Below are positions 9,084 to 18,180 of a DNA stretch of 64,000 nt, one piece after another; position 1 is the stretch's first letter, and the number at the start of each line of letters is the position of its first letter. This DNA comes from Loktanella sp. 3ANDIMAR09. Its GTDB lineage: Bacteria > Pseudomonadota > Alphaproteobacteria > Rhodobacterales > Rhodobacteraceae. The DNA lies in assembly GCF_001420005.1 (NCBI RefSeq), contig NZ_LJAK01000002.1, forward strand, positions 124,001 through 188,000, read 5' to 3'. The notes beneath the pieces are model-generated. The model ran no database searches. It saw only the letters and a list, made by a program, of their open reading frames with translations, and was not told the origin of the DNA. The translations under genes and the position numbers were made by a program.

Positions 9084-9578
9084 ATGCGCGACCGAATTCT
9101 TTATCCGCTGCGTCCTTCGGTGGGCGAACGCCGTCTGTTGACGGCGTGGATCGGCGTTGCCCTGCTGGGTGGGATTTTGGCCCACATCCTTGTCAGCAAC
9201 ATTTCCTACGAACAATCGATGCTGCGCGTGTTCACCACGTCAGATGGCTGGTTCGTGCTGTGTGGAATCTTTGGTTCCCTGGCAGGGCTCTATTTTGCGC
9301 GACGCTGGATGGGATCGACGGGTCGCTTTGGGCCCTGTCGGGCGTTCTGCGGCATGATCATCGTCACCTTCATGGCAGCATTGGTCGGCGGATCGCTTAT
9401 GCTGCCGCTCTACGGCACGATGTTCGGGCCGATGCTGTTCGTGCTCATGCTGATCGAAAAACCTGTTCTGGCGTTCACATGGATCGCAATGCTGCTGCTT
9501 GCCGACAAGCTGATCCGCGACTGGCGGCGAGAGCGCGAAAGCATTTTCGCGCTCTCGTCCTTTCGGGCGCAGAGCTAA
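9084..9578 (+). CDS. Hypothetical membrane protein with about four transmembrane helices
   Basis: A 164-residue protein with hydrophobic segments at about residues 20-38 (AWIGVALLGGILAHILVS), 50-70, 83-105 and 110-138, then a basic tail (LIRDWRRERES). I do not recognise the family. In-frame TTG 9075 and GTG 9081 precede the chosen ATG, and no strong ribosome-binding site decides among them. It lies 92 bases after msrB on the same strand and could belong to the sigma-factor locus. A perfect inverted repeat sits upstream and another lies inside its 3' end. Confidence 0.7.
   Translation: MRDRILYPLRPSVGERRLLTAWIGVALLGGILAHILVSNISYEQSMLRVFTTSDGWFVLCGIFGSLAGLYFARRWMGSTGRFGPCRAFCGMIIVTFMAALVGGSLMLPLYGTMFGPMLFVLMLIEKPVLAFTWIAMLLLADKLIRDWRRERESIFALSSFRAQS
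9528..9557. terminator. Perfect 13-bp hairpin inside the 3' end of the membrane-protein gene
   Basis: CGAGAGCGCGAAA at 9528-9540 pairs exactly with TTTCGCGCTCTCG at 9545-9557 around a GCAT loop. It encodes the basic tail of the protein that ends at 9578. The convergent J-domain gene ends at 9601, so this may act as a terminator between converging genes, although only a short T-rich stretch (CCTTTCG) follows. Confidence 0.5.
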
Positions 9579-9600
9579 CGCGTTCCGCGCCTTCTTAGGC

Positions 9601-10248
9601 TTAGTCCTTTTCGCGGAAGTTGCGGCTGGATTTGAGTTGATCCCACGCCCAGACGACCTCTGACAATTGTTCTTCCTGGCTGCGGTCACCGCCGTTCATA
9701 TCGGGGTGCAGCACCTTGATCAGCGCTTTGTAGCATTTGCGGATCTCGGCCTTGGACATGCTGTCCTTGGCGTCCAGAATTTCGATCGCGCGGCGTTCGG
9801 TCGGCGGCAGGCGCCGCGTGCCGCCCGCAGCAGCCGCATTGCGCCCGGGGTTGCGCGTGGCATTGTCACCCAGCACCTCGTGCGGGTCCTGCACGCCCAG
9901 CCGCGCCCAGGCCCGTTCCTCGACCGATCGTTTCATCGGCTTGGTCGGCCGTTCCCAGGTGGCGCGGTCCTTGTCCATTTGCGCCATCAGTTCGGCCTCT
10001 GACGTGCCGTCAAAGAAATTCCATTTCAGGTTATATTCCCGAATGTGTTCCTTGCAGAACCAGATGTAGTCATCCAGCGTATCTGGTGATTTCGGCGCGC
10101 GGTACTTGCCGGCCTCCTCGCAACCCTCGTGTTCGCACACGCGCGTCGATGTTTCGGACGCGCCTGACATCCCGCGACGTCCGCGCGGGTTCTTCTTCTT
10201 GCTGCTCGACACCGACATGTCGAAACCGAAGGGATCTTTCTTGTTCAT
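9601..10248 (-). CDS. J-domain (DnaJ-like) co-chaperone associated with cobalamin genes
   Basis: A 215-residue protein with its J-domain at the C-terminus (about residues 155-212), including the HPD tripeptide in IKVLHPDMNGGD needed to stimulate DnaK-type ATPases. The N-terminal half holds four conserved-looking cysteines (CEHEGCEEAG and IWFCKEH) in a possible metal-binding arrangement. It lacks the G/F-rich and zinc-finger regions of true DnaJ. It lies divergent from the bolA gene, an arrangement I recall as common next to cobS/cobT in Rhodobacteraceae. The convergent neighbour ends 22 bases away. Confidence 0.88.
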   Translation of the reverse strand: MNKKDPFGFDMSVSSSKKKNPRGRRGMSGASETSTRVCEHEGCEEAGKYRAPKSPDTLDDYIWFCKEHIREYNLKWNFFDGTSEAELMAQMDKDRATWERPTKPMKRSVEERAWARLGVQDPHEVLGDNATRNPGRNAAAAGGTRRLPPTERRAIEILDAKDSMSKAEIRKCYKALIKVLHPDMNGGDRSQEEQLSEVVWAWDQLKSSRNFREKD

Positions 10249-10308
10249 GGTGGCCCTTTCCGACTCGGAGACAGCACTCTAAACCATTGGTTCGGCAGGT
10301 GAAGAGCA

Positions 10309-10575
10309 ATGGAGAAAATAATGGCCCTTGACGCAGAAATCCGCGCGGCCCTGATGGCGGGATTAAATCCCGAACGTCTGGATGTCGTGAACGAAAGCGC
10401 GCTGCATGCAGGCCATTCCGGTGACGACGGATCGGGCGAAAGCCACTGGCGTGTGGTCATCGCGGCATCTTCGCTGGACGGTCAGTCGCGGATCGCGAAA
10501 CACCGCGCCGTGCACGCAGCCCTTGGTCCCGCGATCATCGGTCGCATCCACGCGCTGGCGATCAGCTTCGACTAG
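10309..10575 (+). CDS. BolA family protein
   Basis: A short (88-residue) BolA-type protein. These proteins work with monothiol glutaredoxins in iron-sulfur handling and regulation. The fold signature is visible in the histidine-containing HWRVVIAASSLDGQSRIAKH and in the C-terminal segment IGRIHALAISF. ATG 10309 is preceded by AGGTGA at good spacing; an in-frame ATG at 10321 is an alternative. Its stop overlaps the stop of the opposing DUF4177 gene in a shared CTAG. Confidence 0.9.
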   Translation: MEKIMALDAEIRAALMAGLNPERLDVVNESALHAGHSGDDGSGESHWRVVIAASSLDGQSRIAKHRAVHAALGPAIIGRIHALAISFD

Positions 10576-10952
10576 GGCGCGGGTTTGGCATCCTCGGTGG
10601 GCGCTTCTGCCGCTGGGGTGTCATCCGCCGGGGCAGGGGTGTCCTCTGCCACGGCTGCGTCGTCGGTCAGATCCTCGATCAGGGGCATTGGCTCTGACGG
10701 AGTGTCAGCCGCGGGCTGTGCTGTGCGGCGAAACACCATCATGTTCTGAAACACGGTGACCTTGTTCATCATCAACCCGTCGCGTTCGTCCGACGGTAGC
10801 GTGTCGGTGCGCTGATATTCCCAGCCATCCGCAGCATGGGCGTTCATCACATCTGACAGCGCCTTGGCAAAGCGCGCCTCGGCTCCCTTCAGACCCTTTG
10901 CCTTGAGCCCGCGACGCGGGGCGGGGACGACCAGATATTCGTAATGCATCAT
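10572..10952 (-). CDS. DUF4177 domain protein
   Basis: A 126-residue cytosolic protein. The N-terminal 75 residues are a DUF4177 domain, typified by YEYLVVPAPRRG and DGWEYQRTDTLPS. The remaining third is a low-complexity tail of Ala, Pro, Asp and Glu. The function of the family is unknown. AAAAGGGA precedes the tandem ATG codons (10952 and 10949). It converges with the bolA gene, sharing CTAG, and lies just downstream of gatB on the same strand (35 bases). Confidence 0.85.
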   Translation of the reverse strand: MMHYEYLVVPAPRRGLKAKGLKGAEARFAKALSDVMNAHAADGWEYQRTDTLPSDERDGLMMNKVTVFQNMMVFRRTAQPAADTPSEPMPLIEDLTDDAAVAEDTPAPADDTPAAEAPTEDAKPAP

Positions 10953-10987
10953 GCTATCCCTTTTGCCATTGCCCGCGGTTGTGGGGC

Positions 10988-12502
10988 CTAAAGCCCCAGT
11001 TTTGCCGCGACAAGCGTGTTGACGGCGGCGGGGTTTGCCTTGCCGCCCGTCGCCTTCATCACCTGACCGACGAACCAGCCTGCAAGTTTCGGGTTTTGTT
11101 TGGCCTTTTCCACCTGCGCGGGGTTGGCGGCAATGATCTCGTCCACGGCGGCCTCGATGGCACTGGTGTCGGTGACCTGTTTCATGCCTTCGGTTTCGAC
11201 CACCTCTTCGGGGTCGCGGTCCTGGGTGTAGGCGATGTCGAACACGTCCTTGGCGATCTTGCCGCTGATCGTCTCGGCCTTGATCAGGGACACGATCTGG
11301 CCCAGGCGCGCGGCTGAAATCGGGCTGTCGGCGATGCCCTTGTCGCCGTCCTTTTTCAGACGGCCGAACAATTCGTTGATCACCCAGTTGGCGGCAAGCT
11401 TGCCATCGTTTCCGGCGGCGACTTCCTCAAAGTACGCGGCGTTGGCCACATCGGCCGTCAGCACGCTGGCGTCATAGTCGGACAGGCCGAATTCACTGAT
11501 GAAACGACCCTTTTTCGCGTCCGGCAGTTCGGGCAAGGAGGCTGCGATGTCATCAACCCAGGCTTGTTCGATTTCCAGCGGCAGGAGGTCGGGATCGGGG
11601 AAATAGCGGTAATCATGCGCCTCTTCCTTGGACCGCATCGACCGTGTTTCGTTCTTGTCCGCGTCATACAGGCGGGTTTCCTGCACGACCTCCTTGCCGT
11701 CCTCGACCAGCGCGATCTGACGGCGGGCCTCGACCTCGATCGCCATCTGGATGAACCGCATGGAGTTCATGTTCTTGATCTCGCAGCGGGTGCCCAGGTG
11801 GCTGAAATTCTGCGTTTCCTGATATTTCTCGTAATCGCCGGGTCGGCAGATCGACACGTTGACGTCCGCGCGCAGGTTGCCGTTCTGCATGTTGCCATCG
11901 CAGGTGCCCAGATAGCGCATGATCTGGCGCAGTTTCGCGACATAGGCGGCGGCCTCTTCCGGGCCACGGATGTCGGGGCGGCTGACGATTTCCATCAGGG
12001 CGACGCCCGTGCGGTTGAGGTCCACGAACGACATGTTCGGGTCCATGTCGTGGATCGACTTGCCCGCGTCCTGTTCCAGGTGGATGCGTTCGATCCGCAC
12101 GCGCCGCGCGGTGCCGTCACCCAGTTCGACCAGCACTTCGCCTTCGCCCACGATGGGATGATACAGCTGGCTGATCTGATAGCCCTGCGGCAGGTCCGGG
12201 TAGAAATAGTTCTTGCGGTCGAATGCGCTGAACAGGTTGATCTGCGCCTTCAGTCCCAGCCCCGTGCGCACCGCCTGTGCCACGCAGCCTTCGTTGATGA
12301 CGGGCAACATGCCGGGCATGCCTGCGTCCACAAAGGCGACGTTGCTGTTGGGTTCGGCCCCGAACAGCGTCGATGCCCCTGAAAACAGCTTGGCCTGCGT
12401 GGCGACCTGCGCATGAACCTCGAGCCCGATGACCAGTTCCCAGTCGTGTTTCGCACCGGCGATCACCTTGGGGGCGGGGGCTGTGTATTCCAGATCAAGC
12501 AT
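10988..12502 (-). CDS. gatB: Asp-tRNA(Asn)/Glu-tRNA(Gln) amidotransferase subunit B
   Basis: GatB, 504 residues, is the tRNA-binding kinase-like subunit of GatCAB, which converts Glu-tRNA(Gln) and Asp-tRNA(Asn) to the amidated forms. The early [12 protein letters not shown] segment and the signature [19 protein letters not shown] are present. The C-terminal YqeY-like tail region ends in [15 protein letters not shown]. The start [11 protein letters not shown] is preceded by AGAGGTG; a longer open frame to 12625 reads through the divergent promoter region and is rejected. gatA and gatC are not adjacent. Confidence 0.96.
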   Translation of the reverse strand: MLDLEYTAPAPKVIAGAKHDWELVIGLEVHAQVATQAKLFSGASTLFGAEPNSNVAFVDAGMPGMLPVINEGCVAQAVRTGLGLKAQINLFSAFDRKNYFYPDLPQGYQISQLYHPIVGEGEVLVELGDGTARRVRIERIHLEQDAGKSIHDMDPNMSFVDLNRTGVALMEIVSRPDIRGPEEAAAYVAKLRQIMRYLGTCDGNMQNGNLRADVNVSICRPGDYEKYQETQNFSHLGTRCEIKNMNSMRFIQMAIEVEARRQIALVEDGKEVVQETRLYDADKNETRSMRSKEEAHDYRYFPDPDLLPLEIEQAWVDDIAASLPELPDAKKGRFISEFGLSDYDASVLTADVANAAYFEEVAAGNDGKLAANWVINELFGRLKKDGDKGIADSPISAARLGQIVSLIKAETISGKIAKDVFDIAYTQDRDPEEVVETEGMKQVTDTSAIEAAVDEIIAANPAQVEKAKQNPKLAGWFVGQVMKATGGKANPAAVNTLVAAKLGL

Positions 12503-12615
12503 GGGGCACCTCTTTCGTTCGCGGTGTTCTAAGCCAGCACAGTGGATGGAACAAGGGGCCGGGACGCCCCGTTGGTGCGGCAGAGACGAAATGCAGACCC
12601 CGATGAAAGGACCGC

Positions 12616-13179
12616 ATGATGACACAGATGAATGACGCGAAAATACTGATCATCGCAACCGATGGTTTCGAGCAATCCGAACTGGAATTTCCGCGCGACC
12701 AATTGCGCGCCAAGGGGGCCACCGTCCATGTCGCCACGCTGGATGGCAAGCCGATCAAGGGATGGGAAGGCAACGATTGGGGCGATACCGCAGAAGCCGA
12801 TCTCAGGATCGAGGACGCCAATATCGACGACTATGACGCCTTGGTGCTGCCGGGTGGCCAGATCAATCCTGACCTGCTGCGCGTGGAGGCAGCGCCGATC
12901 CAGTTGATCAAGGATGCGGTCAAGGCAGGCAAAATCGTCGGCGCAATCTGCCATGCACCCTGGCTGCTGATCGAGGCAGAGGTCGTCGCAGGGCGCGAAA
13001 TGACCAGCTTTGCCTCCATTCGCACGGATCTGAAAAATGCCGGTGCGCAGGTCGTCGACCAAGAGGTCGCGATTTCGAATGGAATCATCACGAGCCGAAA
13101 TCCGACCGACCTCAAGGCTTTCGTCGCCAAGATCGTCGAAGAAGTGCAAGAAGGTCCTCATCCACGACCCAACGCCTAA
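12616..13179 (+). CDS. DJ-1/PfpI family protein
   Basis: A 187-residue protein of the type 1 glutamine amidotransferase-like DJ-1/PfpI family (proteins described as proteases, chaperones or protein deglycases). The nucleophile elbow AICHAPWLL carries Cys112, with the acidic partner region in FEQSELEFP. The start has tandem ATGs at 12616 and 12619 behind GAAAGGA. It is divergent from gatB and is followed by a clear terminator. The exact substrate cannot be assigned. Confidence 0.9.
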   Translation: MMTQMNDAKILIIATDGFEQSELEFPRDQLRAKGATVHVATLDGKPIKGWEGNDWGDTAEADLRIEDANIDDYDALVLPGGQINPDLLRVEAAPIQLIKDAVKAGKIVGAICHAPWLLIEAEVVAGREMTSFASIRTDLKNAGAQVVDQEVAISNGIITSRNPTDLKAFVAKIVEEVQEGPHPRPNA

Positions 13180-13197
13180 ACCGTTGCCGTCACATGA

Positions 13198-13225
13198 AAA
13201 GTCGGTGCCATCGGCACCGGCTTTT
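13198..13225 (+). terminator. Rho-independent terminator after the DJ-1/PfpI gene
   Basis: AAAGTCGGTGCC (13198-13209) pairs with GGCACCGGCTTT (13213-13224) around an ATC loop: a 12-bp stem with one G-U pair, followed by T. It begins 18 bases after the stop codon. Confidence 0.85.
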
Positions 13226-13303
13226 GCTGCATTGGGCGGCGGATTGCCCATGCCTGCGATTCATTTCTTGTGCGATTGATCCGATCTGGGCAGTTTGACG
13301 GCC

Positions 13304-14224
13304 ATGCTCAGGGGGGTTTTCATAACTGCGGGTCTCTTGGCCGGTGTTGTCGGGGCGGATGCGCGTGCAGCGACCGACGCTGCCGTGCTGGCCGACAGAA
13401 CGGCGACGGTTGCGCCCATCAGCTCAGAGGTGCGGCCCTTTGGTCGCGAGGATGCGGCCGCACAAAAACAAGCCGCGCGCCTGAAAGCCTTGCAATCGGT
13501 GCGTCCCCTGGCGCGTCCCGTCCACATGGTGCGCTATCCGGTCGAGGTCATCACGGGCGCACCGCCCCTGCGGCCCGCGATCCGTCCGAATTTCATTCCC
13601 GATACCCGCTGGGGAAACAGCAACACCGCCCGCATGTGGACGCGCGCCACGATGGCCGCCGTCGCGACGCACGGTCTGGATACCCAGGTGCCGCGCGATA
13701 TCGAGGCCTGGTGTCCGGCCTATGCCCAGAACTCTCCGACGTTGCGGCGTGCGTTCTGGGTCGGCATGATGTCTGCCCTGACCAAACACGAAAGCACCCA
13801 TAACCCCGATGCCGTGGGCGGTGGCGGGCTTTGGTATGGTCTGTTGCAGATCCTGCCCGCAACGGCGCGTGGCTATGGGTGCAGGGCCACCACCGGTGCA
13901 GCTCTCAAGGATCCGATTGCGAACCTTGCCTGTGCGGCGCGGATCATGGGTCATACGGTTGCCCGCGACCGGGCGGTTGCCGTTCGTGATGGCCGATGGC
14001 GCGGTGTTGCCGCGGACTGGGGCCCGATGAGCAATCGTGCAAAGATCGCAGAAATGTCGGCCTGGACGCGCAAGCAGGACTATTGTGTGATACAGACCCG
14101 GCCCCGGCCATTGCTGCGGCCCGAAACCCTTGTGGCGCAAAACGCAGGCGCGCCGCGTCCCGTGCTGCGCGATCTTAGCCCCACGATTTCGACAATGGGT
14201 GCCGTGACATCCGCAGCAGACTGA
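13304..14224 (+). CDS. Secreted lytic transglycosylase-like protein (SLT fold)
   Basis: A 306-residue exported protein. Residues 1-22 (MLRGVFITAGLLAGVVGADARA) form a signal peptide. The central domain resembles soluble lytic transglycosylases: the candidate catalytic Glu163 lies in TKHESTHNPDA, followed by GGGLWYGLLQILPATA and a helical segment with LACAARIMG. It would cleave peptidoglycan in the periplasm. ATG 13304 gives a complete signal peptide; TTG 13295 is also in frame. The last 50 bases overlap the end of the convergent acyltransferase gene. Confidence 0.82.
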   Translation: MLRGVFITAGLLAGVVGADARAATDAAVLADRTATVAPISSEVRPFGREDAAAQKQAARLKALQSVRPLARPVHMVRYPVEVITGAPPLRPAIRPNFIPDTRWGNSNTARMWTRATMAAVATHGLDTQVPRDIEAWCPAYAQNSPTLRRAFWVGMMSALTKHESTHNPDAVGGGGLWYGLLQILPATARGYGCRATTGAALKDPIANLACAARIMGHTVARDRAVAVRDGRWRGVAADWGPMSNRAKIAEMSAWTRKQDYCVIQTRPRPLLRPETLVAQNAGAPRPVLRDLSPTISTMGAVTSAAD

Positions 14225-15050
14225 CGTTGGGCGCATCGACGCCGCCCAGATCCAGCGTCGCCTTTTTCAGCATCTCGATACCGTCCTCGCTGTTGCGGTC
14301 GATCTGGTCGGCGGGAATCGGTTCACCAATCGTCACGCGATAAGGCTGACGGTCCTTGTTCAGCGTTTCATGAAACAGGGTCACGTCGCGCAGCGTCGGG
14401 TGCAATTTGTCGAACAGATAGAACAGCGACGAATTGCGTGCCTGAAGGTTCACGGGGATCACGGGCAGGTCGAATTTGCGCGCCAACATCGCAGCCGATG
14501 GCATCCATTCGCGTTCATGCAGTTTCAGCCCGACCCGCTTGGCCAGGCGGCCAGAGGGAAAGATGACCCCCAGACGATCCGCGGCCGTTGCCTCGCGGAC
14601 GTATTGCATTGTCTCGCGGGTTTTTTCGCGGCTCCGTTTGTCCATGCGCCATTCGACGGGACAAATCATGTCGATCATCTGCGGCATGACACGCAGGATG
14701 TCGCTGTTGGCAAAGAAATAAAGGTCCGGTCGCACCCGTGAAATAAGGTGCCACAGGATGATCCCGTCTGCGATACCCGTCGGATGGTTCGCCACGATCA
14801 GGGCGGGGCCACGCGTCGGGATGTGGGACAGACCGAATACGGTGACCAGTTTGGCCAGCCGTTCCCCCATCGTGTCCATGATCTGTTGTGACGTGGCATG
14901 TTCCAGCGACTCGCCGATTGCGACCGTCTTGTCGTAGGCCAACGCGAGGTGCATCAGACCGCGAATGTATCGCATGCCTGGCACGGGCCGATACATCCAG
15001 GGCGCACGTTCCACGATAAGTGGGGTGATGCGATCTCTGATCTCGGTCAT
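14175..15050 (-). CDS. PlsC-like phospholipid/glycerol acyltransferase
   Basis: A 291-residue protein of the lysophospholipid acyltransferase superfamily. The active-site block is NHPTGIADG, a spaced variant of the usual NHxxxxD motif, followed by VIFPSGRLAKR (the FPSG block binding the phosphate) and LPVIPVNLQARN. It likely acylates a lysophospholipid or a related glycerol or amino lipid at the inner membrane. Start MTEIRDRIT is preferred; the upstream in-frame start at 15065 adds five residues. It lies about 80 bases downstream of pepN on the same strand. Its 3' end overlaps the transglycosylase gene by 50 bases. Confidence 0.85.
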   Translation of the reverse strand: MTEIRDRITPLIVERAPWMYRPVPGMRYIRGLMHLALAYDKTVAIGESLEHATSQQIMDTMGERLAKLVTVFGLSHIPTRGPALIVANHPTGIADGIILWHLISRVRPDLYFFANSDILRVMPQMIDMICPVEWRMDKRSREKTRETMQYVREATAADRLGVIFPSGRLAKRVGLKLHEREWMPSAAMLARKFDLPVIPVNLQARNSSLFYLFDKLHPTLRDVTLFHETLNKDRQPYRVTIGEPIPADQIDRNSEDGIEMLKKATLDLGGVDAPNVSLLRMSRHPLSKSWG

Positions 15051-15131
15051 GCGCAAACCCCGCAAATAAGCCGATGCCGTTTCGCGAGTGACATAGCCGT
15101 TATGCGCGATTTGTCCACCTGTCAGTGGAAC

Positions 15132-17681
15132 CTACCCCAAGATTCGCTCCACCATTTCTGTTGTGTCGCGCGACAGGTTCGGGGTGCTTGCGATGCGCGT
15201 CAGGGCCGCGCGCATCAGGTCCTGTCGGGACGCGTCATAGCGGGTCATCGCGTCAAAGGCCGTGACCATGCGCGCCGTGGTTTGCGGGTTCAACGGATCG
15301 AGTTTGATCAGCCAGTCTGCCATCAGGTCATAGCCGGCCCCATCCTTGCGGTGAAACCCGGCCATATGCCCGGCGAGCGCCCCGAAAACGCTGCGGAACC
15401 GGTTGGGGTTTTTCCAATCGAAGGCCGGGTCGCGGGTCAGGGATTGCGCGCGTGCGACCGTTTCGGCCGGATCGGACCGGGCGATCTGCAGGCCGAACCA
15501 TTTGTCCATCACCAGCCGGTCGCCCTGCCATTGCGCACGAAATGCTGCCAGCGCCTCTTGTCCGGAACCGATGTCCAGCAGACAGCCCAATGCCGCGATC
15601 TGCTGGGTCATGTTGTCGGCATCCGCATACTGGGCCGTCGCGCGGCGCCCCGCGTCCAGCAGCGAAAGGTAGGACAGCAAGGTGTTGCCCAATGTCCGGC
15701 GGCCTGCGTCCTCGGCCCGGGGATCGTAGGGGCCGGGCACCTGCATCGCGGCAAAAACCGCATCCATCTGCGCATCCAGGGCTGTCGCGATGGCGAGCCG
15801 CACCCGCCGACGCGCGCTGTGGATCGTGTCGGGATCGGTCGTTTCACCTGCGCGCACCAGCGCATCGGCGATGTCCTGTTCGCTGGGCAGGGCCAGGATG
15901 CGGGCGCGAAACGCCGGATGCAGCCGATCATCGGCCAGCGTCGCGCGCAACCCGTCCAGATAGGTCGGATCGGGTGCGGTATCATCGCGCACCGCGGCCA
16001 GCAGCACATCGCGGGCCAGCATGCGCCCGGCCTCCCATCTGTTGAACGAATCGCTGTCGTGCGCCAGCAGGACACCCCGGTCCGCCGCAGACTGTGTGTG
16101 GTTCACGATGACGGGGGCGGAAAAGTCACGCAGAACCGACGGGATCGGCCGCGCCGCAAGACCTGAAAAGGTATAGGTCTGCTGCGCCTGCGTCAGTTCC
16201 AGCATCCGGGTCGGCACGACCTCGGTGCCATCGGGTGCCAGCAGACCCACGGCCACGGGAATATGCAGCGGCTGTTTGTCCGGCTGCCCCGGCGTGGGGG
16301 GCGTCATCTGGGTCAGTGTCAGCTGATATGTGCCGTCCGCGAAATCATCGGTCACGGTGATCTGCGGCGTGCCTGCCTGCGCATACCACAGTGCAAATTG
16401 CGTCAGGTCACGCCCCGTCGCATCGGTGAAACATTGCAACCAGTCCTCGATCGTGGCGGCCTGACCATCGTGACGGTCAAAATACAGCGCCAGGGCCGCG
16501 CGGTAGCCGTCATCGCCAACCAGTCGTTTCAACATGCCGACCAGTTCGGCACCTTTTTCGTACACGGTCGCGGTATAGAAATTGTTGATTTCGACGAAGC
16601 TGGCGGGCCGGACCGGGTGTGCCAGGGGGCCCGCATCCTCGCGGAACTGGCGGGCACGCAGGGTCAGCGCGTCGTCGATCCGTTTGACGGCATGACCACG
16701 CAGATCGCCGGTAAAGGTCTGATCGCGGAACACGGTCAGACCTTCTTTCAGGCACAGCTGAAACCAGTCGCGGCAGGTGATGCGGTTGCCCGTCCAGTTG
16801 TGGAAATATTCGTGTGCGATGATCGCCTCGATCCGTTCGAAATCCGCATCGGTCGAGGTGTCGGATTTTGCAAGAACGCAGCTGGAATTGAAGATGTTCA
16901 ATCCCTTGTTTTCCATTGCACCCATGTTGAAGTCGTCAACGGCGACGATGTTGAACAGGTCCAGATCATACGCACGGCCATAGACCTGTTCGTCCCAGAC
17001 CATCGACGCCTTGAGCGCGGTCATACCAAAGGCACATTTGTCCAGATCGCCGGGGCGCACCCAGATGTTCAGGGCGACCTCGCGCCCCTCCATCGTGGTG
17101 AAACGATCACTGTGCGCGACCAGATCACCCGCGACGAGGGCAAACAGATAGGCCGGTTTGGGCCAGGGGTCGTGCCATTCCGCCCAGCCATCGCCCGATG
17201 CAACCGGGTTTCCGTTGGACAGCAGAACGGGCATGTCGCCGTCGATGCGGACGGAAAAGACACCCATCACGTCAGGGCGGTCGGGATAATAAGTGATCTT
17301 GCGGAACCCTTCGGCCTCGCATTGCGTGCAATACATCCCACCCGACATGTAAAGCCCGTCCAGCGCGGTATTGGCGGCGGGCGCGATTTCGACTTCGGCC
17401 TCCCAGACGAACGGGCCGTCAGGGACAGGGCAGGTGAGGCCCGTGGCGGTGATTTCGGGCGTCACGGGCTGACCGTCGATGGTTGCGCCGATCAGTTTGA
17501 GGTTTTCACCGTGCAGATAGAACCGATCCTGCCTGCCTTCGGGGTTTGGCCGGAATGCCACGCGCGACACCACCCGCGTGGCCTGGGGATCCAGCCGGAA
17601 TGTCAGATGCACGCTGTCGACCAGCCAACCGGGGGCTGCGTAATCCGCCAGGTAGACGGTTTGCGGTGCGCTGTCTTTCAT
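15132..17681 (-). CDS. pepN: Aminopeptidase N (M1 family)
   Basis: A zinc aminopeptidase of 849 residues, close to the usual bacterial PepN length, removing N-terminal residues during cytosolic peptide turnover. The substrate-binding motif GAMENKGLN and the zinc site HEYFH (residues 290-294) with the downstream glutamate in KEGLTVFRDQ are intact. The C-terminal alpha-helical domain ends TPNLSRDTTEMVERILG. The chosen start MKDSAPQTVYLADY matches the family. The open frame continues 225 codons upstream to 18356 but runs antisense through three plus-strand genes and is not used. Confidence 0.96.
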   Translation of the reverse strand: MKDSAPQTVYLADYAAPGWLVDSVHLTFRLDPQATRVVSRVAFRPNPEGRQDRFYLHGENLKLIGATIDGQPVTPEITATGLTCPVPDGPFVWEAEVEIAPAANTALDGLYMSGGMYCTQCEAEGFRKITYYPDRPDVMGVFSVRIDGDMPVLLSNGNPVASGDGWAEWHDPWPKPAYLFALVAGDLVAHSDRFTTMEGREVALNIWVRPGDLDKCAFGMTALKASMVWDEQVYGRAYDLDLFNIVAVDDFNMGAMENKGLNIFNSSCVLAKSDTSTDADFERIEAIIAHEYFHNWTGNRITCRDWFQLCLKEGLTVFRDQTFTGDLRGHAVKRIDDALTLRARQFREDAGPLAHPVRPASFVEINNFYTATVYEKGAELVGMLKRLVGDDGYRAALALYFDRHDGQAATIEDWLQCFTDATGRDLTQFALWYAQAGTPQITVTDDFADGTYQLTLTQMTPPTPGQPDKQPLHIPVAVGLLAPDGTEVVPTRMLELTQAQQTYTFSGLAARPIPSVLRDFSAPVIVNHTQSAADRGVLLAHDSDSFNRWEAGRMLARDVLLAAVRDDTAPDPTYLDGLRATLADDRLHPAFRARILALPSEQDIADALVRAGETTDPDTIHSARRRVRLAIATALDAQMDAVFAAMQVPGPYDPRAEDAGRRTLGNTLLSYLSLLDAGRRATAQYADADNMTQQIAALGCLLDIGSGQEALAAFRAQWQGDRLVMDKWFGLQIARSDPAETVARAQSLTRDPAFDWKNPNRFRSVFGALAGHMAGFHRKDGAGYDLMADWLIKLDPLNPQTTARMVTAFDAMTRYDASRQDLMRAALTRIASTPNLSRDTTEMVERILG

Positions 17682-17796
17682 GACTTTGTCCTGACGATTG
17701 GCTGGGTTTCGCGCCCACGGTATGTTCAACATTGAATAGTCGCAAGACGCGCTATTTCCATGCAGAACACGGAATTGAAAGGAAAGGAGCCTGACC

Positions 17797-18000
17797 ATGT
17801 CAGCCCCAAAGACGGATCTGGACAAACAAGAAAAACGCCATCGCGGTGCCCTGACAGGGATCGGCACGGTCGTGATTTTCGCGCTGCTGTTGCTGGCGGG
17901 ACTGCTGTTTTTGTTGTCGGCGGATGGTAACGAACCCGAGGGCGCAGAGGTGCAGATTGATGGTCGCACCGGCGCCGAGGTGACGGCCGAGACCGAATAA
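17797..18000 (+). CDS. Small single-pass membrane protein
   Basis: A 67-residue protein with a charged N-terminus (KTDLDKQEKRHR), one strong transmembrane segment (GTVVIFALLLLAGLLFLLS, about residues 23-41) and an acidic tail. The ribosome-binding site AAAGGAG is strong. The stop codon overlaps the start of the DUF2256 mini-gene (TAATG), so the two are co-translated. No family is recognised. Confidence 0.75.
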   Translation: MSAPKTDLDKQEKRHRGALTGIGTVVIFALLLLAGLLFLLSADGNEPEGAEVQIDGRTGAEVTAETE

Positions 18001-18152
18001 TGCCCAAGATGCGCAAGAAATCGGATCTGCCATCCAAGGTCTGCGTGACCTGTGGCAGACCGTTTGTCTGGCGCAAGGCCTGGGCCAAGGTCTGGGACGA
18101 TGTGAAATATTGTTCTGACAAATGCCGTGCGACGCGGCGCACATCCGGCTGA
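18000..18152 (+). CDS. DUF2256 zinc-ribbon mini-protein
   Basis: A 50-residue basic protein starting MPKMRKKSDLPSKVC. It has a CVTCG knuckle and a C-terminal YCSDKC knuckle, i.e. C-x2-C then C-x3-C, separated by WRKAWAKVWDDV. This matches the DUF2256 family, which looks like a zinc-binding module of unknown function. Its ATG overlaps the stop of the preceding membrane-protein gene. The next gene starts 28 bases later. Confidence 0.85.
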   Translation: MPKMRKKSDLPSKVCVTCGRPFVWRKAWAKVWDDVKYCSDKCRATRRTSG

Positions 18153-18180
18153 ATCCAGCCCAAACATGACAGGAACTGCC

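Noticed and set aside
16263-17735. 490-codon plus-strand frame
   Set aside because: It is antisense to pepN; PepN motifs and length are complete on the minus strand.
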